Source of the DNA: DASYRM01 sp036004405 | GTDB lineage: Bacteria > Acidobacteriota > Vicinamibacteria > Vicinamibacterales > UBA2999 | DNA: 14,420 bases | Assembly (NCBI GenBank): GCA_036004405.1 | Contig: DASYRM010000120.1 | Location: forward strand, 1-14,420 | Direction of reading: 5' to 3' | Part shown: piece after piece, positions 5,968 through 12,447 of the stretch | Layout: each line of letters starts with the position of its first letter | How positions within the stretch are numbered: the first letter of the stretch is position 1 | The notes under the pieces: model-generated | Told to the model about the DNA's origin: nothing | Seen by the model: the letters and a program-made list of their open reading frames with translations, nothing else | Database searches by the model: none | Translations under genes and position numbers: made by a program

Positions 5968-6663
5968 TCAGCGCGACGCCGAACTGATGGCCGGCGCGAC
6001 GGCCGGGCCGGTCAGAAACGGCCGCACGAGCGCATTCAGGATCTGGTAGCCGGAGGCGGTGAGGTGCAGCCCGTCCGCAACGTAGAGCTCCTTGCGCGGC
6101 TTCTCGTCCCACCCGAGCATCGCGTTGTCGGTGTCCACGAAGCCGAGCCGATCGTCGCGCTCGCAGAACTGCCGGATCATCGCGTTGGCCTGGCGCATGC
6201 GGTCCACCTGATTCCACCGCAGCAGGCTCGGCTTGATGCCGATGTAGAGAATCTTCGTTTCCGGCAGCTTGGCGTGCACGGCGCGGACGAAGCGCTCGAA
6301 CGCGATCACGATCTGCTCGGACGGCGTGCCCATGATGTCGTTGTCGCCGGCGTAGACCACCACGATGCGCGGGCCGTACGGCACCACGATGCGATCCACA
6401 TATCGCGTCGAATCCTGCATTTCGGATCCGCCGAAGCCACGATTGATCGTCTTGAGATCCGGGAACGCCGTCTTCAGGTCCCAGAGACGGATCGTCGAGC
6501 TGCCGACGAAGAGGATCTCGCCCTTGGGCGGAGGCGACGCCAGATCCGCGGCCTCGAAGGCGGCGATGTCCTTTTCCCACCGGTCGGTCTGCGCCGCCGC
6601 GGGCAGCGCGCAGGCGAACAGCAGCAGGGAAGAGAGCCCAAGGCGGCGGCAGCTTCGAATCAC
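5968..6663 (-). CDS. Secreted SGNH/GDSL-type hydrolase
   Basis: This is a 231-residue esterase/lipase-superfamily protein with a signal peptide (IRSCRRLGLSSLLLFACA, residues 2-19, cleavage near AAAQ). The four SGNH blocks are present. Nucleophile S56 is in FVGSSTIRLW, the oxyanion glycine is in NRGFGGSEM (74-82), N108 is in YAGDNDI, and D197 and H200 are in DGLHLTASGY. This pattern is like platelet-activating-factor acetylhydrolase-type and carbohydrate-esterase SGNH proteins; the substrate (acetylated sugars or lipids) cannot be decided. A longer frame starts with TTG at 6708. I prefer GTG 6661-6663, because GGAGGG (6670-6675) sits before it, a TACAAT box lies in the extension, and the signal peptide starts there. 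The TGA stop lies against the repeat cluster at 5863-5955. Confidence 0.88.
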   Translation of the reverse strand: MIRSCRRLGLSSLLLFACALPAAAQTDRWEKDIAAFEAADLASPPPKGEILFVGSSTIRLWDLKTAFPDLKTINRGFGGSEMQDSTRYVDRIVVPYGPRIVVVYAGDNDIMGTPSEQIVIAFERFVRAVHAKLPETKILYIGIKPSLLRWNQVDRMRQANAMIRQFCERDDRLGFVDTDNAMLGWDEKPRKELYVADGLHLTASGYQILNALVRPFLTGPAVAPAISSASR

Positions 6664-6681
6664 GCGGAACCCTCCGGACGC

Positions 6682-6708
6682 ATTGTAGAGCAGGCGCGAC
6701 TCGCTCAA
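6682..6708 (-). promoter_or_regulatory. Promoter of the GDSL hydrolase gene
   Basis: On the minus strand TACAAT (6687 to 6682, 5 of 6 consensus) lies 18 bases before the GTG start. A weak -35, TTGAGC (6708 to 6703), sits at a short 15-base spacing. An 8-bp inverted repeat (6697-6704 with 6711-6718) covers the -35, and could be an operator. Confidence 0.45.
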
Positions 6709-6731
6709 GCGCGAGTCGGGTACCTGGAGGA

Positions 6732-6751
6732 GGACCTTCAGGTCCGCCTAC
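6732..6751 (-). repeat. Diverged palindromic repeat unit supplying a stop codon
   Basis: The core GGACCT-TC-AGGTCC (6732-6745) followed by CGCCTAC is a variant of the units at 5863 and 13243, with both arms changed together so that pairing is kept. On the minus strand its CGTAGG contains the TAG stop (6748-6750) of the carboxypeptidase-regulatory-like gene. Confidence 0.65.
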
Positions 6752-7718
6752 GGTCGCCCTTTCGGGCCGATGTCCACTCGAACGTCGTTGAGTGTTTCGG
6801 CTGCATTGAGCCAGAACAACGGCCGGGCGCCGTGAACGCCCCACCCCCGGGGCAGCCCCTGGACCACGAGCTCGTGCTCGCCGACGCTTCCCGTGACTTC
6901 GAAGTCCCCGGTGGCGTCCACCGCCGCCTCCTCGGCGGGGTAGAGCGCCGACGGGCGCAACAAGGTTGGCTGCAACACCACCCGCATCCCGGCGGGCAGT
7001 ACGCCGCCCAGCGCCACCAGGCGTCCGTGTAGCCGTCCGGGTTCGTGCACCTCGATGCGAAGGTCCTGGGCCGACTCGACGGCGAGCACGACGGACGCGA
7101 CGCCCACCCGCGGGCCGGCCGGCGAATCGGCGCGCGCGCGCAGCACGATGGAACCTGGCGGCACGCGATCGAGCGTGAACAGGCCGCCAGGGTCGGTCAA
7201 CGTCCAGACGTTGTCGGCTCGCGAGCGCGCCGGCCCGAACTCGATCGCGACGTTCTCCAACGGCCGTCCTCCCGGGTCGACGACGCGGCCCGCCACCTGG
7301 AATCGGCGGGGCGCGGGCTGCAGCCAGATGTCCACGCCCTCGGCCGGCACTCCGGCAAAGACGTTCACGGCGGTGCCGGCTTCGGTCGCGGGCACGCCGG
7401 GGAAGAGCGTGGCGTGGGGACGGCCGTCGACCGGCGCGTCGGCACCGACCATGCGCACCAGCACGAGATAGCGGCCGGCGGGCACGCCGGTAATGGCGTA
7501 CTGACCGTCGAAGGCGGTTCGCGCGCGCGCCAGGGTGAGAGGTGGAGCTGGCCGTCGCGGCCGCGCGTGGCGGCCACCACTTCGGCGTCGGGCTGGGGAA
7601 GCCCGTCGGGGCGAATCACACGTCCGGTGATCGACCCCGGACGATCCGGCCGCGGAGTCTGCGCCCACGCCGGCAGTACGAGGCATCCGCACAACAGGAC
7701 TACGGTCAGCCTGGTCAT
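6748..7718 (-). pseudogene. Secreted carboxypeptidase-regulatory-like protein, frameshifted
   Basis: The N-terminal part, in one frame from ATG 7716-7718, has a signal peptide (TRLTVVLLCGCLVLPAWA) and a first beta-sandwich start, GSITGRVIRPDGLPQPDAEV. After GRDGQLHL the homologous continuation is in the other frame (ARARTAFDGQYAITGVPAGR), so one base is missing at about 7520-7545, next to an alternating CG run (about 7519-7531). The rest encodes further carboxypeptidase-regulatory-like domains: FQVAGRVVDPGGRPLENVAI...GLFTLDRVPPGSIVLRA, and GRLHGRLVALGG...GDFEVTGSVGEHELVVQG. Such domains are common in secreted and TonB-linked surface proteins; no enzyme domain is visible. A sequencing or assembly error is as likely as true decay, since both halves otherwise look intact. 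An alternative upstream ATG is at 7737-7739. The stop TAG is inside a repeat unit. Confidence 0.7.
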
Positions 7719-7759
7719 GTGGTCTTGAATACCGGTCATTAAAGCGCAAAGATGGCGTC

Positions 7760-8131
7760 GTGCGCTATCTCGTCACCGCTCGCCGCAAGCCCGGGCAAGA
7801 TGCGGCCCTCGACCGCGCGATCGACGACGGCTCGCTCGGCCGCGGATCGATTGCCGGCGACGAATATCAGCACGACATGGCGCAGGCCCGGCAGCGGCCG
7901 GACGGCCGCGTGCAGTGGATCGAGACCTGCTACTGCGCCATCCCGCTCGACGAAGAGCGCCCCTACTGGGAGGCCTACTTCGACCTCGAGCGCGTGAAGG
8001 ACGCCCACGATCGCCGGCGGTGCCGCCACGAGAACGGCGAGGAGCCCTGGGCGTGTTCGAGCTGCGACTGCACGTCCAAGCTCGAGGCCTGGCTCGCGCG
8101 CCAGGGCCGCCCGTTCCGTCCTCCGCGGTGA
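7760..8131 (+). CDS. Small conserved Cys-rich protein of unknown function
   Basis: This 123-residue soluble protein starts MRYLVTARRKPG from a GTG. I recognise the look of a conserved hypothetical family but no named function. The N-terminal half is a compact alpha/beta sequence with ERPYWEAYF (66-74). The C-terminal half has a dense cysteine pattern: CYC (57-59), C88 in CRHENGEEPWAC, then C99, C102 and C104 in CSSCDC, suited to binding zinc or another metal. The gene stops at TGA 8129-8131, overlapping the ATG of the next gene by one base, so the two are almost surely translated together. An ATG at 7752 is in another frame and gives a different, unconvincing product. Confidence 0.75.
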   Translation: MRYLVTARRKPGQDAALDRAIDDGSLGRGSIAGDEYQHDMAQARQRPDGRVQWIETCYCAIPLDEERPYWEAYFDLERVKDAHDRRRCRHENGEEPWACSSCDCTSKLEAWLARQGRPFRPPR

Positions 8132-9237
8132 TGCTCCGGCTGCGGCGCGTGCTCCCGTGGGTGCCAGTCGCCGCGGCGCTGCTGCTCTTCCTGGCTCCGA
8201 TCGAGCCGGCGCTGGTGGAACGCTGGTACTCGGGACGGCTGTATCTGCAGCTGCAACCACGCGCCACCGCGCTGTCGAACCGGATCCCGTTCGCGGCCTT
8301 CGATCTCATCCTCATGGCGACGGTCGCGGCCGTCGTGTGGATTCTGACCGCCGCGGTGCGCGGGCTCCGCAGCGGCCAACGCTGGCGCGCGCCGGGCATC
8401 GCCGCCCTGCGCCTGCTGGCCATCGGCGCCTGCCTGTACCTCTGGTTTCTCGCCGCCTGGGGGCTGAACTATCGGCGGGTGCCGCTGCTCGAGCGGCTGG
8501 AGCTGGCGCACGAGGCCCCCACGCCGGCCACGGTGGTGGCGCTCGGCCGGCAGGCCGTCGACCGGCTCAACGAACTGCATGGCGTCGCGCACGCCGCACC
8601 CTGGATCGATCCGTCGGAGGACGGTGAACTGCAGCGGGCCTTCCGCGTCACCCAGAGCTACCTGGGTGGAAGGCGGAAAGCGCTGCCGGGGCGGTTAAAG
8701 GGCTCGATCATCGGACCGTACTTCCGCTGGGCGAGCGTGGACGGGATGACCGATCCGTTCGCGCTCGAAGTGCTCGCGAACCCCGACCTGCTGCCGTTGG
8801 AGAAGCCGTTCGTGGCCGCGCACGAGTGGGCCCATCTGGCGGGCTACGCCGACGAATCCGAGGCCAACTTCGTCGGCTGGCTCAGCTGCGTGCGCGCCAG
8901 CCCGGGCGCGCAGTACAGCGCGTGGCTGTTCCTGTACTGGGAAGTGAGCAGCGTCGTCTCCGCCGCGGATCGGGCGGCGCTGGCCGCGGCGCTCGGCGCT
9001 GGACCGCGGGCCGACGTCGCGGCCGTCACCGAGCGCGTGCGCCGCGGGCAGCTGCCGCAGCTGCGGCGCGTCAGCTGGGCGGCCTACGACCAGTACCTCA
9101 AAGCCAATCGCGTGGAAGCGGGCGTGCGCAGCTACGACGCCGTGATCACACTGCTGGCGCGGGCGCGCTTCAAGAAGGATTGGGTGCCCGTGCGACTACG
9201 GGCACCGCACGATGCGGCCGGCGGCGGCACGCCGTAA
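8131..9237 (+). CDS. DUF3810-type membrane protein with HExxH motif
   Basis: The 368-residue protein has three likely membrane helices (about 9-24, 56-76 and 95-114) followed by a large C-terminal domain. That domain contains HEWAH (231-235) and then GYADESEANF, with E244 and N246. HExxH plus a downstream glutamate about ten residues on is the gluzincin-like zinc protease arrangement seen in DUF3810 proteins, a family without a well-defined role. The upstream segment GLNYRRVPLLER (111-122) and KALPGRLKGSIIGPYF (183-198) also fit the family. It is probably a membrane-anchored metallopeptidase. The start is ATG 8131 in the overlapping TGATG. Its last 42 bases overlap the convergent tsaC gene. 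Confidence 0.82.
   Translation: MLRLRRVLPWVPVAAALLLFLAPIEPALVERWYSGRLYLQLQPRATALSNRIPFAAFDLILMATVAAVVWILTAAVRGLRSGQRWRAPGIAALRLLAIGACLYLWFLAAWGLNYRRVPLLERLELAHEAPTPATVVALGRQAVDRLNELHGVAHAAPWIDPSEDGELQRAFRVTQSYLGGRRKALPGRLKGSIIGPYFRWASVDGMTDPFALEVLANPDLLPLEKPFVAAHEWAHLAGYADESEANFVGWLSCVRASPGAQYSAWLFLYWEVSSVVSAADRAALAAALGAGPRADVAAVTERVRRGQLPQLRRVSWAAYDQYLKANRVEAGVRSYDAVITLLARARFKKDWVPVRLRAPHDAAGGGTP
9183..9206. repeat. 9-bp stem-loop inside a convergent gene overlap
   Basis: GGTGCCCGT (9183-9191) pairs perfectly with ACGGGCACC (9198-9206) around a 6-base loop. It lies at the end of the DUF3810 gene and holds the tsaC stop codon (9196-9198, minus strand) at its loop edge. It may help stop transcription from either side, though no T-run follows. 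Confidence 0.45.
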
Positions 9238-10188
9238 GCGGTCGGCGACCGCCTCCGACAGACCACCCGAGGCGGGCGGGAGACGCGCGAAGATCTCGTC
9301 CACGCCCGCAGCATCCAGCTCGCGCAGCGCCGCGTAGAGGCGGCTGGCCATGACCGCCGCATCGTCGTCGGCCACGAGCAGCCCGACGCGCCGGCCCGCC
9401 GCCTCCGCCGTCGCCACGTCCTGGCGGATGCGTTCGAGCACGCGCTCGGGGGCCCCTTCGTAGAGTGTCAGCGGCGCGCGAGGCGAGTAGTGCTTCGTGA
9501 GAAGTCCCGGCGAGCGCTGCGGCCCCGGTGCTTCCGCGGCGGTGCGCAGGCGCACGCCCGGCACCAGCAGGCGAAGCATGTCGAGCGTCACGGCTCCCGG
9601 GCGCAGCACCTCCGGCACGTCGCGCGAGAGATCGAGCACCGTGGATTCCACACCAACCTGGGTGGGCCCGCCGTCGAGCACGAGATCGATGCGCCCGTCC
9701 AGATCCTGGAGCACGTGTGCCGCCATCGTCGGGCTGGGGCGCGAGAAGAGATTGGCGCTCGGCGCAGCCACCGGAATGCCGGCGGCAGCCAGCAGCGCGT
9801 GCGCCACGGGATGCGCCGGCACGCGTACCGCCACGGTGTCGAGGCCGGCCGTGACCTCGTCGGGCACGAGCGGCGACCGGCGCAGCACCAGCGTGAGGGG
9901 CCCGGGCCAGAAGCGCGCAGCGAGCACGTCGACAACGTGAGGCCGCGCGGCGACGAGCGGGGCGAGGTGCTCGGCCGAGGCGATGTGAACGATCAGCGGA
10001 TCGTCCGCGGGCCGGCCCTTCGCGGCAAACAGGCGGCGCACCGCCGCGCGGTCCAACGCCGCCCCCCCCAGCCCGTAGACGGTTTCGGTGGGGAAGGCCA
10101 CGAGCCCGCCTCGCCGCAGGCACGCGGCGGCGTCGGCAATGACGTCCGGCTCGGGACGATCGGGGGTGAGGCGAAGAACGGTCGTCAC
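9196..10188 (-). CDS. tsaC: L-threonylcarbamoyladenylate synthase (Sua5 type)
   Basis: This 330-residue cytoplasmic enzyme makes threonylcarbamoyl-AMP from threonine, bicarbonate and ATP, the first step of the universal t6A37 modification of ANN-decoding tRNAs. The YrdC-like domain fills residues 1 to about 205, with FPTETVYGLGG (32-42), KGRPADDPLIVH (57-68), WPGPLTLVL (94-102), APSANLFSRPSPT (142-154), ESTVLDL (181-187) and LRPGAV (195-200). SPGLLTKHYSPRAPL (226-240) is the linker typical of the long Sua5 form, followed by a complete C-terminal Sua5 domain. It is therefore the two-domain type rather than short TsaC. The start is a GTG (10186-10188) only 23 bases from the divergent ygjP-like start, so both promoters must overlap the opposite gene. 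Confidence 0.95.
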   Translation of the reverse strand: MTTVLRLTPDRPEPDVIADAAACLRRGGLVAFPTETVYGLGGAALDRAAVRRLFAAKGRPADDPLIVHIASAEHLAPLVAARPHVVDVLAARFWPGPLTLVLRRSPLVPDEVTAGLDTVAVRVPAHPVAHALLAAAGIPVAAPSANLFSRPSPTMAAHVLQDLDGRIDLVLDGGPTQVGVESTVLDLSRDVPEVLRPGAVTLDMLRLLVPGVRLRTAAEAPGPQRSPGLLTKHYSPRAPLTLYEGAPERVLERIRQDVATAEAAGRRVGLLVADDDAAVMASRLYAALRELDAAGVDEIFARLPPASGGLSEAVADRLRRAAAGRIVRCP

Positions 10189-10211
10189 GAGTGTGCGTTA
10201 TCCTGTGCCTG

Positions 10212-10787
10212 ATGCAGCTGGGCCTTCCGTTCGGAACGACGGACGCGGCCGTATCCCCTCAATCCTCTCCCGAGTACTACTTCGTGCGCCATCGCCGGGC
10301 ACGGCGCTACCTGCTGCGCGTGGATCCCGACGGCCGCATCCGCGTGACCATCCCGCGGGGCGGCTCGCGCCGCGAGGCCGACGCGTTTGCGCTGCGCAAC
10401 CGCGCCTGGATCGCCGCGCAACTGTCGCGGGTGCGGCCGCCGGCGGTCACCGCCGAGGCGCAGCGCGCCTGGCGGGCGCGTGCGAAAGCCGTGCTCCCGG
10501 AGCGGCTGTTCGAGCTCGCCGAGCGCCACGGCTGCGCGGTGAAGGCCGTCAGCATCCGCAGCCAGAAGACGCGATGGGGATCGTGCGGGCGCAACGGCCA
10601 CATCTCGCTCAACTGGCGGTTGATGCTCATGCCCGAGTGGGTGCGCGACTACGTGCTCGTCCATGAGCTGATGCACCTGCGGCGCCTCGACCACTCGCCG
10701 AAATACTGGCGGCTGGTCGAAGCGGCCTGCCCGGACTACCGGTTGGCGCGGCAGTGGCTGCGCACGCACGGCCCCGCACTGCGCTGA
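10212..10787 (+). CDS. YgjP/DUF45-type SprT-like metallohydrolase
   Basis: The 191-residue protein carries the family marks: a beta-rich N-terminal part with RRARRYLLRVDPDGRIRVTIP (split about 28-48), then the motif TRWGSC (120-125) with C125 nearby, and the zinc site HELMH (151-155) with H161 in LDHSPKYW. This is the YgjP/WLM-type minigluzincin fold, usually annotated M48 or SprT-like metal-dependent hydrolase; biological substrates are not firmly known. The ATG at 10212 is preferred. A GTG at 10191 would add seven residues and leave almost no room for a divergent promoter. It is divergent from tsaC and followed by two hairpins. Confidence 0.88.
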   Translation: MQLGLPFGTTDAAVSPQSSPEYYFVRHRRARRYLLRVDPDGRIRVTIPRGGSRREADAFALRNRAWIAAQLSRVRPPAVTAEAQRAWRARAKAVLPERLFELAERHGCAVKAVSIRSQKTRWGSCGRNGHISLNWRLMLMPEWVRDYVLVHELMHLRRLDHSPKYWRLVEAACPDYRLARQWLRTHGPALR

Positions 10788-10790
10788 CAG

Positions 10791-10819
10791 GGGCGACCCG
10801 CCAAGAACGCGGGTCGCCC
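10791..10819 (+). terminator. Strong stem-loop after the ygjP-like gene
   Basis: GGGCGACCCGC (10791-10801) pairs perfectly with its complement (10809-10819) around a 7-base loop, 3 bases past the stop codon. An 11-bp GC-rich stem at this place is likely a transcription stop or 3'-end stabiliser, though the T-run of a classic terminator is missing. Confidence 0.55.
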
Positions 10820-10833
10820 GGCAGTATCTGGCA

Positions 10834-10852
10834 AACCGGCTTAACGCCGGTT
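10834..10852. repeat. Second small stem-loop upstream of bacilliredoxin
   Basis: AACCGGC (10834-10840) pairs with GCCGGTT (10846-10852) around TTAAC. It lies 16 bases upstream of the -10-like box of the next gene, about where the -35 region falls, so it could be an operator or only a second 3'-end hairpin. Confidence 0.4.
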
Positions 10853-10868
10853 CGCGATAAAGGCGATC

Positions 10869-10874
10869 TACAAT
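10869..10874 (+). promoter_or_regulatory. -10-like box of the bacilliredoxin gene
   Basis: TACAAT (5 of 6 consensus) ends only 6 bases before the ATG at 10881 and no Shine-Dalgarno sequence is present. Transcription would begin at about the A of the ATG, that is, a leaderless message. Confidence 0.5.
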
Positions 10875-10880
10875 TCCAGC

Positions 10881-11297
10881 ATGCCCTATCCCGAACAGTT
10901 CGTGGCCCCGATGCGCGAGGAGTTGACCCGCTTTGGCGTGGAGGAGCTGCGAACCGCCGGCGCGGTTGACCAGGCCGTGAGCCAGGACGGCACCACGATG
11001 ATCGTCGTGAACTCCGTGTGCGGGTGCGCCGCCGGCAAGGCGCGGCCCGGCATCGCGATGGCGCTCCTGCAGAACGAGCGCAAGCCGCAGCACGTGGGCA
11101 CGGTGTTCGCCGGCGCCGACATCGAGGCCACCGAGCGCGCGCGCGATTACATGGCGCCGTATCCGCCGTCGTCGCCCTCGGTGGCGATCTTCCGCGACGG
11201 CAAACTGGTGTTCATGATGCAGCGCCGCGACATCGAGACGCGCGACGCGATGGCCATCGCCTCGCATCTGAAAGCCGCGTTCGACGAGCATTGCTGA
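10881..11297 (+). CDS. BrxA/BrxB family bacilliredoxin
   Basis: This is a 138-residue thioredoxin-fold protein of the YphP/YqiW (DUF1094) family. In Firmicutes these proteins remove bacillithiol from oxidised proteins. The active site is the unusual C-x-C motif in NSVCGCAAG (C47, C49), where thioredoxins have CxxC. Other family features are RPGIAMALL (55-63), VGTVFAGADIEAT (about 72-84), APYPPSSPSVAIFRDGKLV (about 92-110) and the C-terminal HxCKxxFDEHC-like end ASHLKAAFDEHC. Length is normal. Whether this organism makes bacillithiol cannot be seen here, so another low-molecular-weight thiol is possible. It is monocistronic by context, with hairpins upstream and a convergent moaA downstream. 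The TGA stop merges into a repeat unit. Confidence 0.93.
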   Translation: MPYPEQFVAPMREELTRFGVEELRTAGAVDQAVSQDGTTMIVVNSVCGCAAGKARPGIAMALLQNERKPQHVGTVFAGADIEATERARDYMAPYPPSSPSVAIFRDGKLVFMMQRRDIETRDAMAIASHLKAAFDEHC

Positions 11298-11352
11298 ACG
11301 GCCCGCCTGAAGGCGGCCCCTACGACTGAACGGGCGGCGGCCCCTACGACTA
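11294..11352. repeat. Palindromic repeat units at the convergent bacilliredoxin/moaA junction
   Basis: A complete inverted unit (about 11294-11326, core CCGCCT-GA-AGGCGG at 11303-11316) is followed by a shortened copy (about 11326-11349) that lacks the left arm of the core. Both copies share the ends CTGAACGG and CCCCTACGA. The bacilliredoxin TGA is the TGA of the first CTGAACGG. The moaA TAG (11350-11352, minus) precedes a second in-frame TAG, TAG-TCG-TAG. Confidence 0.8.
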
Positions 11353-12366
11353 GCCGCCCCTGGTGTGCATCTCCAGGTGCGGGTCTCTCTTCAGACGGTC
11401 GAGCGGAATCAGCGGCGATCGGTCGCCGCTGGTCAGCCGTGCCTCGGCGCCGCGGTCGGTCCGGCGCTGCCACGTCGCTCGAATCAGCTCGGCCAGCTCG
11501 TCGTCCGACGCGCCGGCGCGCAGCACTTTGCGAAGGTCGGTGCCATAGGGAGCGTAGAGGCACAGGTACCAAAGGCCGTCGGCGGTGAGGCGGCTGCGAT
11601 CGCAGGCGTGACAGAACGGCTCCGTGGTCGACGAGATGATGCCGAACACGGTGCCGTCGGGGAGCCGGAAGCGGTCGGCCGGAGCCGACGATGACTCGAC
11701 GACCGGGGTGATGGCTCCGTAGTGGGCCGCGAGCCGCTCGAGCATCTCCCGGCGCGACACGACCCGCTCGATCGACCAGTGCGTGGCGCCGCCCACGTCC
11801 ATGTACTCGATGAAGCGAACCTCGCCGCCGTGCTTCCGGCTGAATTCGATCAGATTGACGAGCTCGTCGTCGTTGACGCCGCGAATCACCACCGTGTCGA
11901 GCTTCACGCCGGGAAAGAGCAGCGCGGCCGCGGCAATGCCCGCCAGCACGCGGTCGAGCTCGTCGTATCGCGTCAGCGCCTTGAAGCGGGCGGCGTCGAG
12001 CGTGTCGAGGCTCACCGTGAGCCGGTGCAAGCCCGCGTCCTTGAGGGCGCCGGCATGCGCGGCCAGCAGTACGCCGTTGGTGGTCATGGCCAGGTCGGCA
12101 ATGCCCGGCCGCGCGGCCAGCAGGCGCACCAGGTCGGTCACCCCGCGCCGCAGCAGCGGCTCGCCGCCGGTGAGGCGCACCTTGTCCACGCCCAGCGACA
12201 CGAAGACGTCGACGAGGCGCTCGATCTCCTCGAAATGGAGGATGTCCTCGCGCGGCAGCCACGCATACTCCGCCTCCGGCATGCAGTAGCTGCAGCGGAG
12301 GTTGCAGCGGTCGGTGACCGACAGCCGCAGGTTGCGAAGCGGGCGTTCGTGGCGATCGAGCAGCAT
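11350..12366 (-). CDS. moaA: GTP 3',8-cyclase MoaA
   Basis: This 338-residue radical SAM enzyme starts molybdenum-cofactor synthesis by rearranging GTP to 3',8-cyclo-GTP, the step before MoaC. The N-terminal [4Fe-4S] site is CNLRCSYC (C21, C25, C28). It is followed by VRLTGGEPLLRRG (63-75), MTTNG (94-98), LTVSLDTLD (116-124) and IRGVNDDE (161-168). The second cluster uses C252, C255 and C269 in FCHACDRSRLTADGLWYLC. The protein ends HTRGG, with the C-terminal double glycine needed by the family. Length is standard. It is the only molybdenum-cofactor gene in the window. It is divergent from surE and read from a good promoter (12380-12409). Confidence 0.97.
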   Translation of the reverse strand: MLLDRHERPLRNLRLSVTDRCNLRCSYCMPEAEYAWLPREDILHFEEIERLVDVFVSLGVDKVRLTGGEPLLRRGVTDLVRLLAARPGIADLAMTTNGVLLAAHAGALKDAGLHRLTVSLDTLDAARFKALTRYDELDRVLAGIAAAALLFPGVKLDTVVIRGVNDDELVNLIEFSRKHGGEVRFIEYMDVGGATHWSIERVVSRREMLERLAAHYGAITPVVESSSAPADRFRLPDGTVFGIISSTTEPFCHACDRSRLTADGLWYLCLYAPYGTDLRKVLRAGASDDELAELIRATWQRRTDRGAEARLTSGDRSPLIPLDRLKRDPHLEMHTRGG

Positions 12367-12379
12367 TGAGCCTGTCGCT

Positions 12380-12409
12380 ATTATCAGCCGATAAGGCTGG
12401 AGAGCCCAA
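12380..12409 (-). promoter_or_regulatory. Promoter of moaA
   Basis: On the minus strand TTGGGC (12409 to 12404) and GATAAT (12385 to 12380) are 18 bases apart, and the -10 ends 13 bases before the ATG. An inverted repeat TTATC-AGCC-GATAA (12381-12394) covers the -10 and could be an operator. No Shine-Dalgarno sequence is seen, so the leader would be about six bases. Confidence 0.5.
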
Positions 12410-12430
12410 TTCAGCCCGAAAAGCGAGTGT

Positions 12431-12436
12431 TATCAT
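12431..12436 (+). promoter_or_regulatory. -10-like box of surE
   Basis: TATCAT (5 of 6 consensus) ends 11 bases before the ATG at 12448. If used, the message starts within a few bases of the start codon. A -35 box is not clear. Confidence 0.4.
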
Positions 12437-12447
12437 CGATGTTCCCC

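Noticed and set aside
5917..7032. 371-codon plus-strand open frame
   Set aside because: It is antisense to the GDSL hydrolase and the carboxypeptidase-regulatory-like gene, and crosses the repeat units, as expected from high GC content.
10185..11291. 368-codon minus-strand open frame
   Set aside because: It is antisense to the YgjP-type protein and bacilliredoxin, both with clear active sites.
12381..12394. Molybdenum riboswitch upstream of moaA
   Set aside because: The predicted leader is about six bases, far too short for a riboswitch; only a small inverted repeat over the -10 is seen.
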